DNA from: Sporosarcina sp. FSL W7-1349
GTDB lineage: Bacteria > Bacillota > Bacilli > Bacillales_A > Planococcaceae
NCBI RefSeq assembly: GCF_038003045.1
Contig: NZ_JBBOOK010000001.1
Span: 1,488,001 to 1,552,000, forward strand
Length of the DNA: 64,000 nucleotides
Reading direction: 5' to 3'
In this document: in pieces, positions 39,499 to 49,065 of the stretch
How the letters are laid out: every line of letters begins with the position of its first letter
How positions within the stretch are numbered: the stretch's first letter is position 1
Notes under the pieces: model-generated
Told to the model about the DNA's origin: nothing
Databases searched by the model: none
Seen by the model: only the letters and a program-made list of their open reading frames with translations
Translations under genes and position numbers: made by a program

Positions 39499-42261
39499 TT
39501 ATGCGTAATATTTATTCACTACATCAGCACAGCGAGCACATAGTGCGGGATGAGTTTCATCCGAACCTACTGTTTCGGAGATTGTCCAGCAGCGTTCACA
39601 TTTTTCCCCGTCCGCTTTCTCAACGAGCACGTTGACTGTGTCGAGCTTCAATGTTCCTTCCGGCATTTGATCGATTGCCCCTTCTACGAATTGGGACACG
39701 ATGAAGAATTGAGCAAAGTCGATATCCGTTGAATTGAATACCCCTTGAAGGTTTTCAGGCAGCGCTACGGTCACTTTCGATTCGAGCGATTTTCCGATCA
39801 CTTTTGCATTCCGTGCTTCTTCCAATGCTTTTAGGACATCGTCGCGGATCAACATCAATGTCGAGAAGCGCTCGCGAAGTTGTGCCGCCTTTTCTCCAAA
39901 ATCTTGCGCTTCCGGCATATCCGTCAATTGGACACTTTCCTCTTTCACATGCTCGAGGTAGCACCACATCTCATCCGCAGTGTGCGGTAAGATCGGTGCA
40001 AGCAATTTCAGCAACGCCATGAGGGATTCGTACATGACGGTCTGCATTGCACGGCGGTGCGGATGATCCGCCCCTTCGATATATACGACATCTTTCGCGA
40101 TATCGAGATAGAATGAACTAAGCTCACCAGTACAGAAATTGTTCACTGCATGGTATACACCTGCAAATTCATAACGGTCATACGCCTCCCGGACCTCTTG
40201 GATCAAGTCTTGCAAGCGAATGTAGACGTATTGATCCACAGGGCGCAAATCAGCGAAAGCAATGCCGTCTGTAGACGGATTGAAGTCCGACGTATTGCCG
40301 TGCAGGAAGCGAAGCGTATTCCGGATTTTCCGGTATACTTCGGACACCTGTTTGAAGTTGGAGTCGGAAACCCGGACATCCGCCGTATAATCGACCGACG
40401 ATACCCATAGACGCAAGATGTCAGCGCCCAGTTGGTTCATAACTTTCGCAGGCACGATGACGTTTCCGAGTGATTTACTCATCTTCCGCCCTTCGCCGTC
40501 CAATGTGAAGCCATGGCTTAGCAAGCCTTTGTACGGGGCATGCCCGTTGATGGCGACACTTGTTGTAAGAGAGGAGTTGAACCAGCCACGATATTGGTCG
40601 GACCCTTCCAAATACAAGTCAGCCGGATAGACAAGATCGTCCCGTTCGACAAGAACGCCTTGGTGAGTGGAGCCTGAGTCGAACCAAACGTCCATGATAT
40701 CCGTTTCTTTCGTGAATTGGCCATTCGGGCTTCCTTCATGCTTGAACCCTTCCGGCAATAGATCTTTCGCCTCGCGTTCAAACCAAATATTCGACCCATG
40801 TTCACGGAACAGGTTGGAAACATGTTCAATCGTTTCATCAGTAATGATCGATTCTCCGTTTTCCGCGTAAAATACAGGAATTGGCACACCCCATACCCGT
40901 TGTCGTGAAATACACCAGTCGCCCCGGTCACGAACCATGTTATACAGGCGTGTCTCGCCCCAAGAAGGCGTGAACTTCGTATTGCGGATTGCTTCCAGCA
41001 ATTCATCCCGGAACGATTCAATCGAAGCGAACCATTGGGCAGTCGCACGGAAGATGACCGGTTTTTTCGTCCGCCAGTCATGTGGATACGAATGGGTAAT
41101 GAAGGATAAATGCTGAAGAGCGCCCGCTTTATCCAGCGCTTCCGTGACGGCTTTATTCGCATCGTCATAGAATAATCCTTCAAATCCTGGAGCTTCCGCC
41201 GTCATGACACCGCGGTCATCGATCGGAGAAAGGGCGTCGATTCCATATGCTTTGGATACATAAAAGTCGTCTTCCCCGTGGCCTGGCGCCGTATGGACAC
41301 AGCCGGTCCCTGCTTCCAACGTGACGTGCTCCCCGAGCATGACAAGGGAATCCCGGTCATAAATCGGATGCTTCGCCACGATACGATCCAATTCCGACCC
41401 TTTTAGCTCACGTTCCACGGAATACTCTTCCCAACCGATTTCCTTAGCTACCATTTCAAGCAATTCTTTGGCAATTAAAAACTTCCGGTCTTTCACTTTG
41501 ACGATAGCGTATTGGAAATCCGGGTGAACCGAAATCCCGAGGTTCGCCGGAATCGTCCAAGGTGTCGTCGTCCAGATCATGAATTCCACATCAGTGTCCA
41601 GAACGCCCCGTCCGTCTTTCACCGGGAAGCTGACGTAAATGGATGGCGATTTCTTGTCCTTGTATTCAATTTCTGCCTCAGCCAACGCCGACTCACTCGA
41701 TGGCGACCAATATACCGGCTTGAGCCCTTTGTAGATATATCCTTTTTTCGCCATATCGCCGAACACTTGGATTTGACGTGCTTCAAACGCCGGTTTCAAA
41801 GTGATGTACGGATTTTCCCAGTCACCACGGACACCGATCCGCTTGAATTGAGACCGTTGGCTATCGATTTGGCTATACGCATAGTCCTCACACATTTTAC
41901 GGAACTCCGCCACAGAATGCTCTTTCCGTTTGACGCCTTTGTTGACGAGCGCCTGCTCGATCGGCAGACCGTGTGTATCCCAGCCCGGCACATAAGGCGC
42001 ATGGAAACCGGTCATCGACTTATGACGGACAATCATATCTTTCAACACTTTGTTCAAGGCATGCCCCATATGCAAATCACCGTTCGCATATGGAGGGCCA
42101 TCATGCAGGACGAAAAACGGTCGGCCTTCTGTCCGCTCCTGCACCTTTTTATAGATGTCCATCTCTTCCCATTTTTCCTGCATTTTCGGCTCATTGTTCG
42201 GCAAATTCCCACGCATCGGGAAATCCGTTTTCGGCATGAGCAGTGTATCCTTGTAATCCAT
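39499..42261 (-). CDS. ileS: Isoleucyl-tRNA synthetase
   Basis: Charges tRNA-Ile. 920 residues, bacterial class I form with editing domain. The HIGH-like motif HMGH lies in [16 protein letters not shown] (about 56-71), KMSKS in [10 protein letters not shown] near 595, and the C-terminal zinc knuckle CERCW ... CARC near 888-911. A T-box leader with terminator lies directly upstream, so expression responds to uncharged tRNA-Ile. A 251-residue ORF on the opposite strand is a shadow. Confidence 0.97.
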   Translation of the reverse strand: MDYKDTLLMPKTDFPMRGNLPNNEPKMQEKWEEMDIYKKVQERTEGRPFFVLHDGPPYANGDLHMGHALNKVLKDMIVRHKSMTGFHAPYVPGWDTHGLPIEQALVNKGVKRKEHSVAEFRKMCEDYAYSQIDSQRSQFKRIGVRGDWENPYITLKPAFEARQIQVFGDMAKKGYIYKGLKPVYWSPSSESALAEAEIEYKDKKSPSIYVSFPVKDGRGVLDTDVEFMIWTTTPWTIPANLGISVHPDFQYAIVKVKDRKFLIAKELLEMVAKEIGWEEYSVERELKGSELDRIVAKHPIYDRDSLVMLGEHVTLEAGTGCVHTAPGHGEDDFYVSKAYGIDALSPIDDRGVMTAEAPGFEGLFYDDANKAVTEALDKAGALQHLSFITHSYPHDWRTKKPVIFRATAQWFASIESFRDELLEAIRNTKFTPSWGETRLYNMVRDRGDWCISRQRVWGVPIPVFYAENGESIITDETIEHVSNLFREHGSNIWFEREAKDLLPEGFKHEGSPNGQFTKETDIMDVWFDSGSTHQGVLVERDDLVYPADLYLEGSDQYRGWFNSSLTTSVAINGHAPYKGLLSHGFTLDGEGRKMSKSLGNVIVPAKVMNQLGADILRLWVSSVDYTADVRVSDSNFKQVSEVYRKIRNTLRFLHGNTSDFNPSTDGIAFADLRPVDQYVYIRLQDLIQEVREAYDRYEFAGVYHAVNNFCTGELSSFYLDIAKDVVYIEGADHPHRRAMQTVMYESLMALLKLLAPILPHTADEMWCYLEHVKEESVQLTDMPEAQDFGEKAAQLRERFSTLMLIRDDVLKALEEARNAKVIGKSLESKVTVALPENLQGVFNSTDIDFAQFFIVSQFVEGAIDQMPEGTLKLDTVNVLVEKADGEKCERCWTISETVGSDETHPALCARCADVVNKYYA

Positions 42262-42314
42262 TCATAATTCCTCCTTAACATAGTCAAATCGCTATCCATC
42301 GTCGAATAAAAACA

Positions 42315-42562
42315 CAAAAACCCCGCCCCTATAAAAGGGACGAGGCCTAATTCTCGCGTTACCACCCTACTTGCAGCAGATAAATCCTGCTGCCACTCAG
42401 ACACCATAACGGGGTGTTTCCGGGAAGACGTACTGCAATTCCGCCATCCAGCTCTAGAGTGATTTTCATTTCCAATCTATGGACCGGGCTCCCACCGCCC
42501 CCGGCTCGCTGTACCTAAATTCGGAAAATACTTTCTCTTTCAACGCCTATTGTGAATATATG
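42315..42562 (-). promoter_or_regulatory. T-box leader of ileS
   Basis: The T-box core AGGGTGGTAACGCG (minus strand, 42355-42368) is followed by a strong terminator (GCCTCGTCCC...GGGGCGGGG with TTTTT, 42315-42346). A candidate specifier codon ATC, followed by the usual A, is at 42463-42461 in the GAAAATCACTC context, which fits tRNA-Ile. Uncharged tRNA-Ile would favour the antiterminator. Confidence 0.88.
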
Positions 42563-42568
42563 CAAATA

Positions 42569-42597
42569 ATTATATGGTTGGAAACCGATTCAGTCAA
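42569..42597 (-). promoter_or_regulatory. Sigma-A promoter of the ileS T-box transcript
   Basis: Minus strand TTGACT (42592-42597), 17 bases, TATAAT (42569-42574). Directly upstream lies a perfect inverted repeat, AATTACG-N6-CGTAATT (42604-42623). The remainder of the gap to divIVA holds nothing else evident. Confidence 0.78.
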
Positions 42598-42669
42598 GCA
42601 TTCAATTACGCTTTGTCGTAATTGGTCAGGAGGCTTTATCCGAATTCAGCTCCGCTGGATTCAGATGAG

Positions 42670-43179
42670 TCAGTTTTCCTGATCGGCTGCAACTTCAAGC
42701 CGCTCCGTGTCCATTTCATATTCGAGGAGCCGGTCCCAGTCGTCCGCTTTAATTAGATCCAATTGTGCTTCGATCAGCATCTTGAAGCGGTTCCGGAATA
42801 CTTTCGATTGCTTTTTCAGGTCTTCGACTTCGACCGAGATCTTACGGGCACGTGACAGGGCTTCATTGATGATCCGGTCCGCATTCTTTTCCGCTTCTTT
42901 GACAATCAATTTCGATTCCTTCATCGAGTTGCGGCGGACGTCTTCCGCTGCTTCCTGTGCAATCAAAATCGACTTTTGCAATGTCTCTTCAATGGAGTTG
43001 AAATGGGAGATCTGCTCCTGCGATTGTTTCAATTTCTCTTTCAACTGTCTATTTTCATCAAGAATATTCTCATAGTCCTTCACCAACTGCTCCAGGAACT
43101 CATTCACTTCATCTTCATCATAGCCGCGGAAACCGCGACCGAATTCTTTATTATGTATATCAAGCGGTGTAAGCGCCAT
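42670..43179 (-). CDS. divIVA: DivIVA cell-pole / septum placement protein
   Basis: A 169-residue coiled-coil protein that binds curved membranes at septa and poles and recruits Min and other polar proteins. The N-terminal lipid-binding segment MALTPLDIHNKEFGRGFRGYDEDEVNEFL is typical, followed by coiled coils (about 35-65 and 70-150). The ORF is open 22 codons upstream, but the ATG at 43179 follows the conserved family start with a GGGGAG site. It is the last gene of the ylm cluster, before the ileS promoter. Confidence 0.95.
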   Translation of the reverse strand: MALTPLDIHNKEFGRGFRGYDEDEVNEFLEQLVKDYENILDENRQLKEKLKQSQEQISHFNSIEETLQKSILIAQEAAEDVRRNSMKESKLIVKEAEKNADRIINEALSRARKISVEVEDLKKQSKVFRNRFKMLIEAQLDLIKADDWDRLLEYEMDTERLEVAADQEN

Positions 43180-43267
43180 CCAAGCATCTCCCCTTATTGT
43201 AATCCTTTTTTCATTATACATGGTGGCCGGTAGAGAAAACAGCATATTTCGCCCTATTATCTGAAAA

Positions 43268-44044
43268 CTATTCCAGCTTGCCCATCACCAGCCGAATCTT
43301 ATCTTTCCTCGTCCTGCCCTCAATAGCGGATACTTTGAAACGGCCGGCCCCTCTAATGGAAAGCATGTCCGATTCCTGCAACTCGAAGGAAGGCTGATCA
43401 CGCACAGCCCAATTCACTTTCACACGTTCCCCTTGGATAAGGGCAGCCGCTTTTTGGCGAGAAGCTTTCGTCAAGGCGGCCACGACCACGTCCAACCGGA
43501 GCGAACTGACCGTGTAGGTCGATTCCTTCCAAGTTTCGGCAGCCATGATCCAGTCCCCCGCTTCCGGCACTTCCTCCACTGTCACTTTCGCCTTTCCGAC
43601 GGATGTCAAATTGACTACGATATAGTCTTTAATTTCATTTGCGATGGAAAATTGGACTTCTTCCTGATTTAGCCGAATATCACCGAATTTGGAACGGTCG
43701 AGTCCGACAGAAAGCAATGCGCCTAACAGGTCACGATGCTCCAATGTCAGAAACTTTGTAGCATAGCGCACCTTGAAAACGGTTACTTGGAAATCATCCG
43801 GTTCGGGTGAAAAATAATCAGGGTACAGGAGGAGCCGTTGACGCTCCGCGTCCTCAAAGGCACCGTACGCACTCACTGACATCCCGGCTCCCCGGGCAAC
43901 TGACTCAACGATGAATTGTTGCCTCGGATCAAGGAATCCCGTCAATTTTGGACTATAGGCGTTTTCCACTTCCCGGACCCAACCTGTCGCCATTTCGATG
44001 AAGGGCTGTTCGTCTTTTCTGAAATGCTGCAAAAGCGTCTCCAT
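43268..44044 (-). CDS. ylmH: YlmH, S4-domain RNA-binding protein
   Basis: A 258-residue protein with a C-terminal S4 domain (about 180-245, LRLDVVVAALTKASRQKAAALIQGERVKVN). Homologues are linked to cell division cluster function and to ribosome-associated rescue in Bacillales. The N-terminal part (about 1-170) is the family-specific domain. It lies between ylmG and divIVA on the same strand, as in B. subtilis. Confidence 0.92.
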   Translation of the reverse strand: METLLQHFRKDEQPFIEMATGWVREVENAYSPKLTGFLDPRQQFIVESVARGAGMSVSAYGAFEDAERQRLLLYPDYFSPEPDDFQVTVFKVRYATKFLTLEHRDLLGALLSVGLDRSKFGDIRLNQEEVQFSIANEIKDYIVVNLTSVGKAKVTVEEVPEAGDWIMAAETWKESTYTVSSLRLDVVVAALTKASRQKAAALIQGERVKVNWAVRDQPSFELQESDMLSIRGAGRFKVSAIEGRTRKDKIRLVMGKLE

Positions 44045-44074
44045 TGTCCTTTTCGGCTCCTTAAAGAAAAATCC

Positions 44075-44359
44075 TCACAATAGTGAGGAAACGATCATTT
44101 TAAATATTTCGCTAATCCCCATCGAAATGAAGTTCAAAGCGAATAATGCCACAATCGGTGAAATATCGATCATGCCAAGTGGTGGAATGAATTTCCTGAA
44201 AAATCCAAGATAGGGTTCTGCGATCTTGCCAAGAAGCTCACCAAACTTCGTTTCTCTCGAAGCGGGCACCCACGACATTAAAATATAAATAATGAGCAGG
44301 ATGGAATAGATCCGGATTGCCCCCATGATTGCATCATGTAGAAGAATAATAGCTGCCAT
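44075..44359 (-). CDS. ylmG: YlmG/YggT-family membrane protein
   Basis: A 94-residue membrane protein of the YggT family with two hydrophobic hairpin segments (about 8-28 and 65-90) and the conserved central LMSWVPAS and AEPYLGFFRKFIPPLGMIDISPIVA. It is associated with membrane and nucleoid organisation in the division cluster. The exact role is unsettled. Short intergenic distances on both sides place it in the sepF-ylmH operon. Confidence 0.92.
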   Translation of the reverse strand: MAAIILLHDAIMGAIRIYSILLIIYILMSWVPASRETKFGELLGKIAEPYLGFFRKFIPPLGMIDISPIVALFALNFISMGISEIFKMIVSSLL

Positions 44360-44385
44360 TAGTAAACGTACACCTCATTCAATTT

Positions 44386-44838
44386 TCATCGTTCAAAATA
44401 ATCGGAAATGGCGCCTGCGACTTCCACATTGTCGGGCACGCATAGGAAAATATCTGTGCCGATCCGCTGGATGTCCCCGCCAAGGGCATAAACCGTGCCG
44501 CTCAGGAAATCGACGATCCGGATTCCTTGGTCACGTTCGATCCGTTGGAGATTGACCACGACCGCCCGTTTGTTTTTCAGATGTTCGGATATATCTTGTG
44601 CCTCTGCGTATACCCGTGGCTCGATCAGCACCACTTTGGAGGACTTTTGAATGCTTTGCAAGCTGACGACGGTAGCCGATTGTTGTGGCTCTCCAACCGG
44701 CTGCTTCCTGATCGGCGTCACCCGTTTCGGTTGTTCCTGTACCGGGCGGCGCTCTTCCCGCCGAGCCGGCTCCTCGATTTCTTCCTCGTCTTCATCATAA
44801 AGGTAAAACCATTTCTCAAATTTTTTTTTGATACTCAT
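44386..44838 (-). CDS. sepF: SepF cell division protein
   Basis: A 150-residue FtsZ-binding membrane anchor. The N-terminal amphipathic helix [18 protein letters not shown] is followed by an acidic/basic linker (about 17-65) and the C-terminal globular domain (about 66-150) with [27 protein letters not shown]. SepF polymerises and bundles FtsZ at the septum. The ATG overlaps the ylmE stop by four bases. Confidence 0.95.
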   Translation of the reverse strand: MSIKKKFEKWFYLYDEDEEEIEEPARREERRPVQEQPKRVTPIRKQPVGEPQQSATVVSLQSIQKSSKVVLIEPRVYAEAQDISEHLKNKRAVVVNLQRIERDQGIRIVDFLSGTVYALGGDIQRIGTDIFLCVPDNVEVAGAISDYFER

Positions 44839-45536
44839 GCGTCTACCTCGCTTTCTGCTCCGACAAGTGCCGTACCGATCCTGACATGGGTTGCACCTTC
44901 TTCAATAGCGATGATGTAATCATTAGACATTCCCATCGATAATTCTGTACATGGGGCATGTTCCAACTGCTGGGCTGCCATTTCGTCCCGCAGCTCCCGA
45001 AGCGAGCGGAACACGCTACGGATGAGATCCTGGTCCTCTGTGAAAGGAGCCATAGTCATTAAGCCGATAATCCGGACTTTGTCATAAGCCGCCGCCTCTT
45101 CGATAAACTGTTGAAGTTCTTCCGGGGCTACGCCGGATTTGGAAGCTTCCCCCGATACATTGACCTGCACGAAGCAATCAATTGTTTTTGTCGCGCGCTT
45201 CTGGATTTCCTTGACGATACTTAATCGGTCCACCGAATGTAAATAATCGATCTGATTGATAACGTCTTTCACTTTCCTGCTTTGGACGTTCCCGATGAAA
45301 TGCCAAACGGCACCTTCTGATATTTCCTGCTGTTTTCCAAGCAATCCCTCGGGACGGTTTTCCCCCAGATCATGGATACCCTCGGCCAATACTTCGCCCG
45401 CCCTCTTGGCTGAAACTTGTTTCGTCACTGCCACAACCATCACTTCGGTACGCTTCCGCCCTGTCCGGTCACATGCTTCCTGTATGGTATGTTCAATATG
45501 CTGAATTCTTTGTTGGAGGTTCCCCACTGTCATCAC
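44835..45536 (-). CDS. ylmE: YggS-family PLP-binding protein
   Basis: A 233-residue pyridoxal-phosphate homeostasis protein with an alanine-racemase-like TIM barrel. The PLP-binding lysine is in [10 protein letters not shown] (about 32-41), and the C-terminal phosphate-binding motif [27 protein letters not shown] is present. It is thought to control the cytosolic PLP pool. In B. subtilis ylmD precedes it; here only 60 bases separate it from ylmC and no ylmD is present. The start ATG has no strong ribosome-binding site, so a nearby start is possible. Confidence 0.93.
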   Translation of the reverse strand: MMTVGNLQQRIQHIEHTIQEACDRTGRKRTEVMVVAVTKQVSAKRAGEVLAEGIHDLGENRPEGLLGKQQEISEGAVWHFIGNVQSRKVKDVINQIDYLHSVDRLSIVKEIQKRATKTIDCFVQVNVSGEASKSGVAPEELQQFIEEAAAYDKVRIIGLMTMAPFTEDQDLIRSVFRSLRELRDEMAAQQLEHAPCTELSMGMSNDYIIAIEEGATHVRIGTALVGAESEVDA

Positions 45537-45596
45537 TACTTTTCATCTTTCTTTCCTATCATTGTATCAAGGGAACCTCGACATATCAATGATAAG

Positions 45597-45842
45597 TCAT
45601 TTTTTCAATCCTTTTTGACCAACAAGGATGATATCTTTTCCGATGGTGGCTATGTCTCCAAGAGGCACTTTTTTCACTTCCTTATCCCGTGTATCGAAAA
45701 ACACGCCTCGGTCCCCTCCCCCGACATGCAAGGACTTCACCTTGCCATCTGCAGTATCGATAGTCGCATCTTGGATGAAACCTAGAAAAGCACCTTTTTC
45801 CACATCGATCACTTCTTTTTTTTGGATATCCGAAAATCTCAT
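45597..45842 (-). CDS. ylmC: YlmC/YmxH-family PRC-barrel protein
   Basis: An 81-residue PRC-barrel domain protein (MRFSDIQKKEVIDVEKGAFLG), the family of B. subtilis ylmC/ymxH, whose genes are expressed in sporulation. A GTAGGAGGGG site precedes the ATG. It lies 214 bases after sigG; the gap holds the sigG terminator and a copy of a short stem-loop repeat. Function beyond the fold is unknown. Confidence 0.9.
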   Translation of the reverse strand: MRFSDIQKKEVIDVEKGAFLGFIQDATIDTADGKVKSLHVGGGDRGVFFDTRDKEVKKVPLGDIATIGKDIILVGQKGLKK

Positions 45843-45920
45843 AGCACCCCTCCTACTTGAATATATGCAAAGGAGTGGAAAAAAAGGATTTGGATTTTCA
45901 GCATTAGCGAAGCAATCGTT

Positions 45921-45957
45921 TTGCCGTATTTTTGCGCTCTATGCGGAAATTACGGCA
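45921..45957. repeat. Stem-loop repeat related to the segment inside R3
   Basis: TTGCCGTATTTTTGCG ... TGCGGAAATTACGGCA forms an imperfect hairpin and matches the stem-loop at 39298-39334 in the interrupted repeat R3, including the GCGC at the turn. It lies between sigG and ylmC. No coding function is seen. Confidence 0.6.
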
Positions 45958-46013
45958 GCCTATATTCCTTCAAACACGATCCTAAGTTCGTTCAAATTTT
46001 AAAAATGTATATA

Positions 46014-46048
46014 AATAAAAGCCGTCTCCAAACTACTTGGAGACAGCC
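46014..46048 (-). terminator. Terminator of sigG
   Basis: Minus strand stem GGCTGTCTCCA / TGGAGACGGC followed by TTTTATTT, beginning 9 bases after the sigG stop codon. Confidence 0.82.
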
Positions 46049-46056
46049 TTATCCCA

Positions 46057-46842
46057 TCATGTTTTATGTTCGATTCCATTCCGAATGATTTTCACTGCAT
46101 TTTTCTCCAGCCTTGAAATTTGCGCTTGAGAGATGCCAAGCTCTTTGGCGATTTCCGTTTGGGTCTGGCCCAAATAAAATCGTTTAGATAGTATTTTCTG
46201 TTGCCTTTCATCCAACGTCATGACGGTTTCTTTCACCGATACATAGGTGAGCCATTTGTCTTCGGAAACCGTTTTATCCTGAAGCTGGTCCATCATAAAT
46301 ACCGGATCGCCCCCATCGCCGTTGATCGGTTCATGGAGTGACATCGGATCTTGGATCGCATCCAGCGCAAACAGAATATCATCTTCCGGAATCCCGGTCG
46401 CTGCTGCTAAATCCGATATCTTCGGCTCCTTCTGATGGTCATTGATAAATTGCTCTTTCGCCCGTATGGCTTTATAGGCGATATCCCGAAGCGATCTTGA
46501 AACCCGGACCGCATGGTGATCACGCAAATGTCTTTTGATTTCCCCGATGATCATCGGCACCGCGTACGTCGAAAAGCGGACATTATGTTTGAGATCGAAA
46601 TTATCAATGGATTTCAACAGGCCGATGCAACCGACTTGAAAGAGGTCGTCCGCCTGTTCCCCTCTGTAGGCAAAACGTTGAACTAAACTAAGAACCAGTC
46701 GTAAATTCCCGATTACCAGCTCTTCTCTCGCCGATGCATCTCCACTTTGCAACCGGATGAATGTTTCCCGCATGACTTCGTTTGTGAGTAATGGCAATTC
46801 AGATGTATCGATTCCGCATATCTCTACTCTTGTACGTACCAT
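46057..46842 (-). CDS. sigG: RNA polymerase sigma-G factor (late forespore)
   Basis: A 261-residue sigma-70 family factor that directs late forespore transcription. It begins MVRTRVEICGIDTSELPLL, the conserved sigma-G N-terminus that interacts with anti-sigma factors. Regions 2 (SVVQRFAYRGEQADDLFQVGCIGLLKSIDNFD-like) and 4.2 (QTEIAKELGISQAQISRLEKNAVK) are clear. The frame is open 31 codons further, but the ATG at 46842 with GGAGG 8 bases before it gives the usual 260-residue length. A sigma-F promoter-like sequence lies just upstream. Confidence 0.96.
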   Translation of the reverse strand: MVRTRVEICGIDTSELPLLTNEVMRETFIRLQSGDASAREELVIGNLRLVLSLVQRFAYRGEQADDLFQVGCIGLLKSIDNFDLKHNVRFSTYAVPMIIGEIKRHLRDHHAVRVSRSLRDIAYKAIRAKEQFINDHQKEPKISDLAAATGIPEDDILFALDAIQDPMSLHEPINGDGGDPVFMMDQLQDKTVSEDKWLTYVSVKETVMTLDERQQKILSKRFYLGQTQTEIAKELGISQAQISRLEKNAVKIIRNGIEHKT

Positions 46843-46879
46843 TTTCTCTGCCTCCGCATTCTGTGATGACTGTACGATG

Positions 46880-46908
46880 TAGTGTAACCGCAGCCGTTCA
46901 GAATATGC
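46880..46908 (-). promoter_or_regulatory. Putative sigma-F promoter of sigG
   Basis: Minus strand GCATA (46904-46908), a 14-base spacer and GGTTACACTA (46880-46889), which fits the sigma-F/G -10 pattern GGnnAnAnTR at every fixed position. It lies in the short interval between sigE and sigG, where B. subtilis also has a forespore promoter. Confidence 0.6.
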
Positions 46909-46934
46909 GAAGTGTCCGCCGCCAATTTCAACCA

Positions 46935-47645
46935 TCAGGCGATTGGATGATTCAAGCGCTCCCGCAAATCGGAGATAATTTTCTTTTCAAGTCGGGAAAT
47001 ATAAGATTGAGAAATGCCGAGGAGTTCCGCCACTTCTTTTTGCGTCATTTCAATTTGGCCAGTCAAACCGAAGCGGCATTCCATAATATATCGTTCGCGA
47101 TCATCCAGTGTGCTGATCGCCTCGATCATATGCTGCCTTTCGATTTTCTTTTCCACATCATCGATGATAATATGTTCATCGGTTCCAAGAATATCCGACA
47201 ATAATAATTCATTGCCATCCGCATCCGAATTAAGCGGTTCATCAAAAGAGATTTCGGAGCGTGTCCGATTCGTTTTCCGCAAGTGCATCAAAATTTCATT
47301 TTCAATGCAGCGCGAGGCGTAGGTGGCCAATTTGATGTTCTTATCCATTTTGAAAGTCTCAATCGCTTTTATAAGTCCGATGGTGCCGATGCTGATCAGA
47401 TCTTCGATATGAGTGTTCGTATTATCGAAGCGTCTTGCAATATAAACGACGAGCCGCAAGTTTTTTTCGATCAGCGTATCCCGAGCATTCATATCCCCCT
47501 CCATGAAAGCACGGAGTGTAGCCGCTTCTTCTTCCCGGGTCAGCGGCTTTGGAAGGGATTCATGTCCCCCGATGTAGTAAGTCCCTTGTTTTCTTCTAAA
47601 TAAGCCGAACAATTTGGATAGCCAGATTCTTAATTTAGACAGCAT
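46935..47645 (-). CDS. sigE: RNA polymerase sigma-E factor precursor (early mother cell)
   Basis: A 236-residue pro-sigma factor. The N-terminal pro-sequence [16 protein letters not shown] is amphipathic and precedes the processing region GTYYIGGHE, where SpoIIGA cleaves. Regions 2 ([37 protein letters not shown]) and 4 ([23 protein letters not shown]) are complete. It overlaps the spoIIGA gene by 11 bases, coupling the protease and its substrate. It controls early mother-cell genes in sporulation. Confidence 0.96.
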   Translation of the reverse strand: MLSKLRIWLSKLFGLFRRKQGTYYIGGHESLPKPLTREEEAATLRAFMEGDMNARDTLIEKNLRLVVYIARRFDNTNTHIEDLISIGTIGLIKAIETFKMDKNIKLATYASRCIENEILMHLRKTNRTRSEISFDEPLNSDADGNELLLSDILGTDEHIIIDDVEKKIERQHMIEAISTLDDRERYIMECRFGLTGQIEMTQKEVAELLGISQSYISRLEKKIISDLRERLNHPIA

Positions 47646-48489
47646 GCCTCGTTCTCCTTTCCCGGTTAATGGATTCCATTGCGGATCTGTGCAATATGGC
47701 CGCAGCCCCTTCAGGATAACGGCGGTCGTTCTGTGTCAGTACGATATACCCCGGTTGCAACACTTCCCCATCGTCGAGCATCCATTGATCAAATTTAAAT
47801 CCGAGTGCCCAAGATTGCCCCTGGACAGTCATCAGGCGAATCAATCGCATATTCTTCCGGTAAGGATCCGGGAATTCCGCCAATGTACCGGTTTGAGCAG
47901 GATTCCAATCAAGCAACGGCTGGCGCAGCGGCTCCGGAATATGGCTCTCGACAGCTTGAAAGGAGACAAAGTGGACAGGCGAGCCCGACAACGGTTCCAT
48001 ACACGCATTTCCCGAATCCACAAACACTTCCACCTCCATTTCCGCACCCCAAATTCGGAGCGTGGAGGGAGCGCGCATATCGGCGAGTTGACTGGCTGTC
48101 CGAATGTCCAGCCATTTTTTCCTCATGTAGGCGAGCGAGACATAGGCCGCGCTGGCATACGCCAATACCCATAATGTTTCATTCACCGTCCCGAATCGGA
48201 GAGGGATGGCAGTCAAGGCCCCACCCGCAAACAAACCGCCGATCAAGGCCACGGAGGCAGACCTTCTCCATTTTTGCGATGCTGCCCCGAAAGCGCATAC
48301 GGTCATGCCAAAGAAGGAGAGAAAGATGACAAATGTGGAGGAAGGAAAGACGACGACCGGGAGAGCTCCCGCAAAAGAAGCGAGTAGTAGGCGTCCCCGA
48401 CTCGCTTGGATGGGCCCCACCTTATTGGCAAATGACAGAATGATATAGTTGAAGAGCATATTGATGCCGACGATGAGTTCTCCATACAT
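47635..48489 (-). CDS. spoIIGA: Pro-sigma-E processing protease SpoIIGA
   Basis: A 284-residue membrane aspartic protease. Four to five membrane helices (about 5-125) precede the C-terminal protease domain with the catalytic motif VDSGN (D158). It cleaves pro-sigma-E in the mother cell after a signal from the forespore protein SpoIIR. Length is slightly shorter than in B. subtilis. The start ATG has a strong AAGGAGGG site. In B. subtilis the gene bpr lies between it and ftsZ; here a repeat array occupies that interval. Confidence 0.93.
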   Translation of the reverse strand: MYGELIVGINMLFNYIILSFANKVGPIQASRGRLLLASFAGALPVVVFPSSTFVIFLSFFGMTVCAFGAASQKWRRSASVALIGGLFAGGALTAIPLRFGTVNETLWVLAYASAAYVSLAYMRKKWLDIRTASQLADMRAPSTLRIWGAEMEVEVFVDSGNACMEPLSGSPVHFVSFQAVESHIPEPLRQPLLDWNPAQTGTLAEFPDPYRKNMRLIRLMTVQGQSWALGFKFDQWMLDDGEVLQPGYIVLTQNDRRYPEGAAAILHRSAMESINRERRTRHAV

Positions 48490-48505
48490 AGACCGCCCGC
48501 CCTCC

Positions 48506-48579
48506 TTGTCGTTAACGATACCACCCTTGCCTTGAAATGTTTGTCGGATTGAGGACAGGTTCGCAAGAAATATTCGACA
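48506..48579 (-). promoter_or_regulatory. Candidate Spo0A-box region upstream of spoIIGA
   Basis: Three TGTCG-type matches to the 0A box (TTTGTCRAA-like) lie within 90 bases of the spoIIGA start: TGTCGAA on the minus strand (48573-48579), TTTGTCGGA on the plus strand (48540-48548) and TTGTCG on the plus strand (48506-48511). The B. subtilis spoIIG promoter is Spo0A-activated, so the position fits. The individual sites are short. Confidence 0.4.
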
Positions 48580-48650
48580 TACTCTGCGGGAGAGGGTTTA
48601 TTGGGGAATGAATTTTTTGGAGGAAAGCGCATGTCTTGGTTGGGGAGGGA

Positions 48651-48935
48651 CATTGGGAACTTTGGGAGAAACGTTGTGAGGTGAGGAGTACGTTGGGAAC
48701 TTCGGGAGAAACGTTGCGAGGTTGCAAGGTAGCGTTTCGAGGTTTCTTTTTTTGTTATGAAGTTTGGGGTAAACCTTGTGAAGTTCCTTGATAACGTTTA
48801 GAAGTCGGGAAAACGTTGGGAACATCGGTAGAAACATTGCGAAGTTTGGAGAGAACGTTTCGAGGTTTCCCCTGGGTTATTGGGAAGTTCAGGGGGGTTG
48901 TTGGAAATTCTTTAAAAATGTTGTAGGAAGGATTA
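48651..48935. repeat. Degenerate tandem array of about 20-21 bp units
   Basis: About fourteen successive units start with (a)CGTTG or a close variant and continue with GnGAAGTTnGGGAGAA-like sequence. Examples are units at 48651 (cattgggaactttgggagaa), 48671 (acgttgtgaggtgaggagta) and 48691 (cgttgggaacttcgggagaa); later units drift. The array fills most of the 576-base gap 48490-49065 between spoIIGA and ftsZ. Open frames across it on the minus strand only reflect the periodicity (repeated P-K-x-P-N-V) and carry no start signals, so I do not call a gene. Confidence 0.7.
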
Positions 48936-49013
48936 ATCTACATGGCTTTCGCAAAGAACTTTTACAATTGACGGAGGAAAGGCAAATTTTCCTTTCCACG
49001 GGATAAATACGGC

Positions 49014-49054
49014 AAAAAACTGCCCTGCAGGCAAAGTTAGCTGCAGGGCAGTTT
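49014..49054 (-). terminator. Terminator of ftsZ / dcw cluster
   Basis: Very strong stem AAACTGCCCTGCAG / CTGCAGGGCAGTTT (49017-49030 with 49041-49054) followed by T6 on the minus strand, 11 bases after the ftsZ stop codon. Confidence 0.88.
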
Positions 49055-49065
49055 ATATTGTTCTC

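Noticed and set aside
39207..39635. A 142-codon plus-strand ORF
   Set aside because: Covers repeat R3 and the antisense of the ileS end; it is a product of the GC-rich repeat.
41512..42267. A 251-codon ORF on the plus strand
   Set aside because: Opposite ileS over its whole length; no start signal and no family resemblance.
45628..46002. A 124-codon plus-strand ORF across the sigG-ylmC gap
   Set aside because: It is mostly antisense to ylmC and continues through a dispersed stem-loop repeat; no supporting signals.
48598..48837. Minus-strand ORF with repeated P-K-x-P-N-V residues between spoIIGA and ftsZ
   Set aside because: The amino acid repetition simply follows the DNA periodicity; there is no convincing start site, and several frames are open in the same region.
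48651..48935. CRISPR array
   Set aside because: Units are only 20-21 bp, contiguous and degenerate, with no unique spacers and no cas genes nearby.
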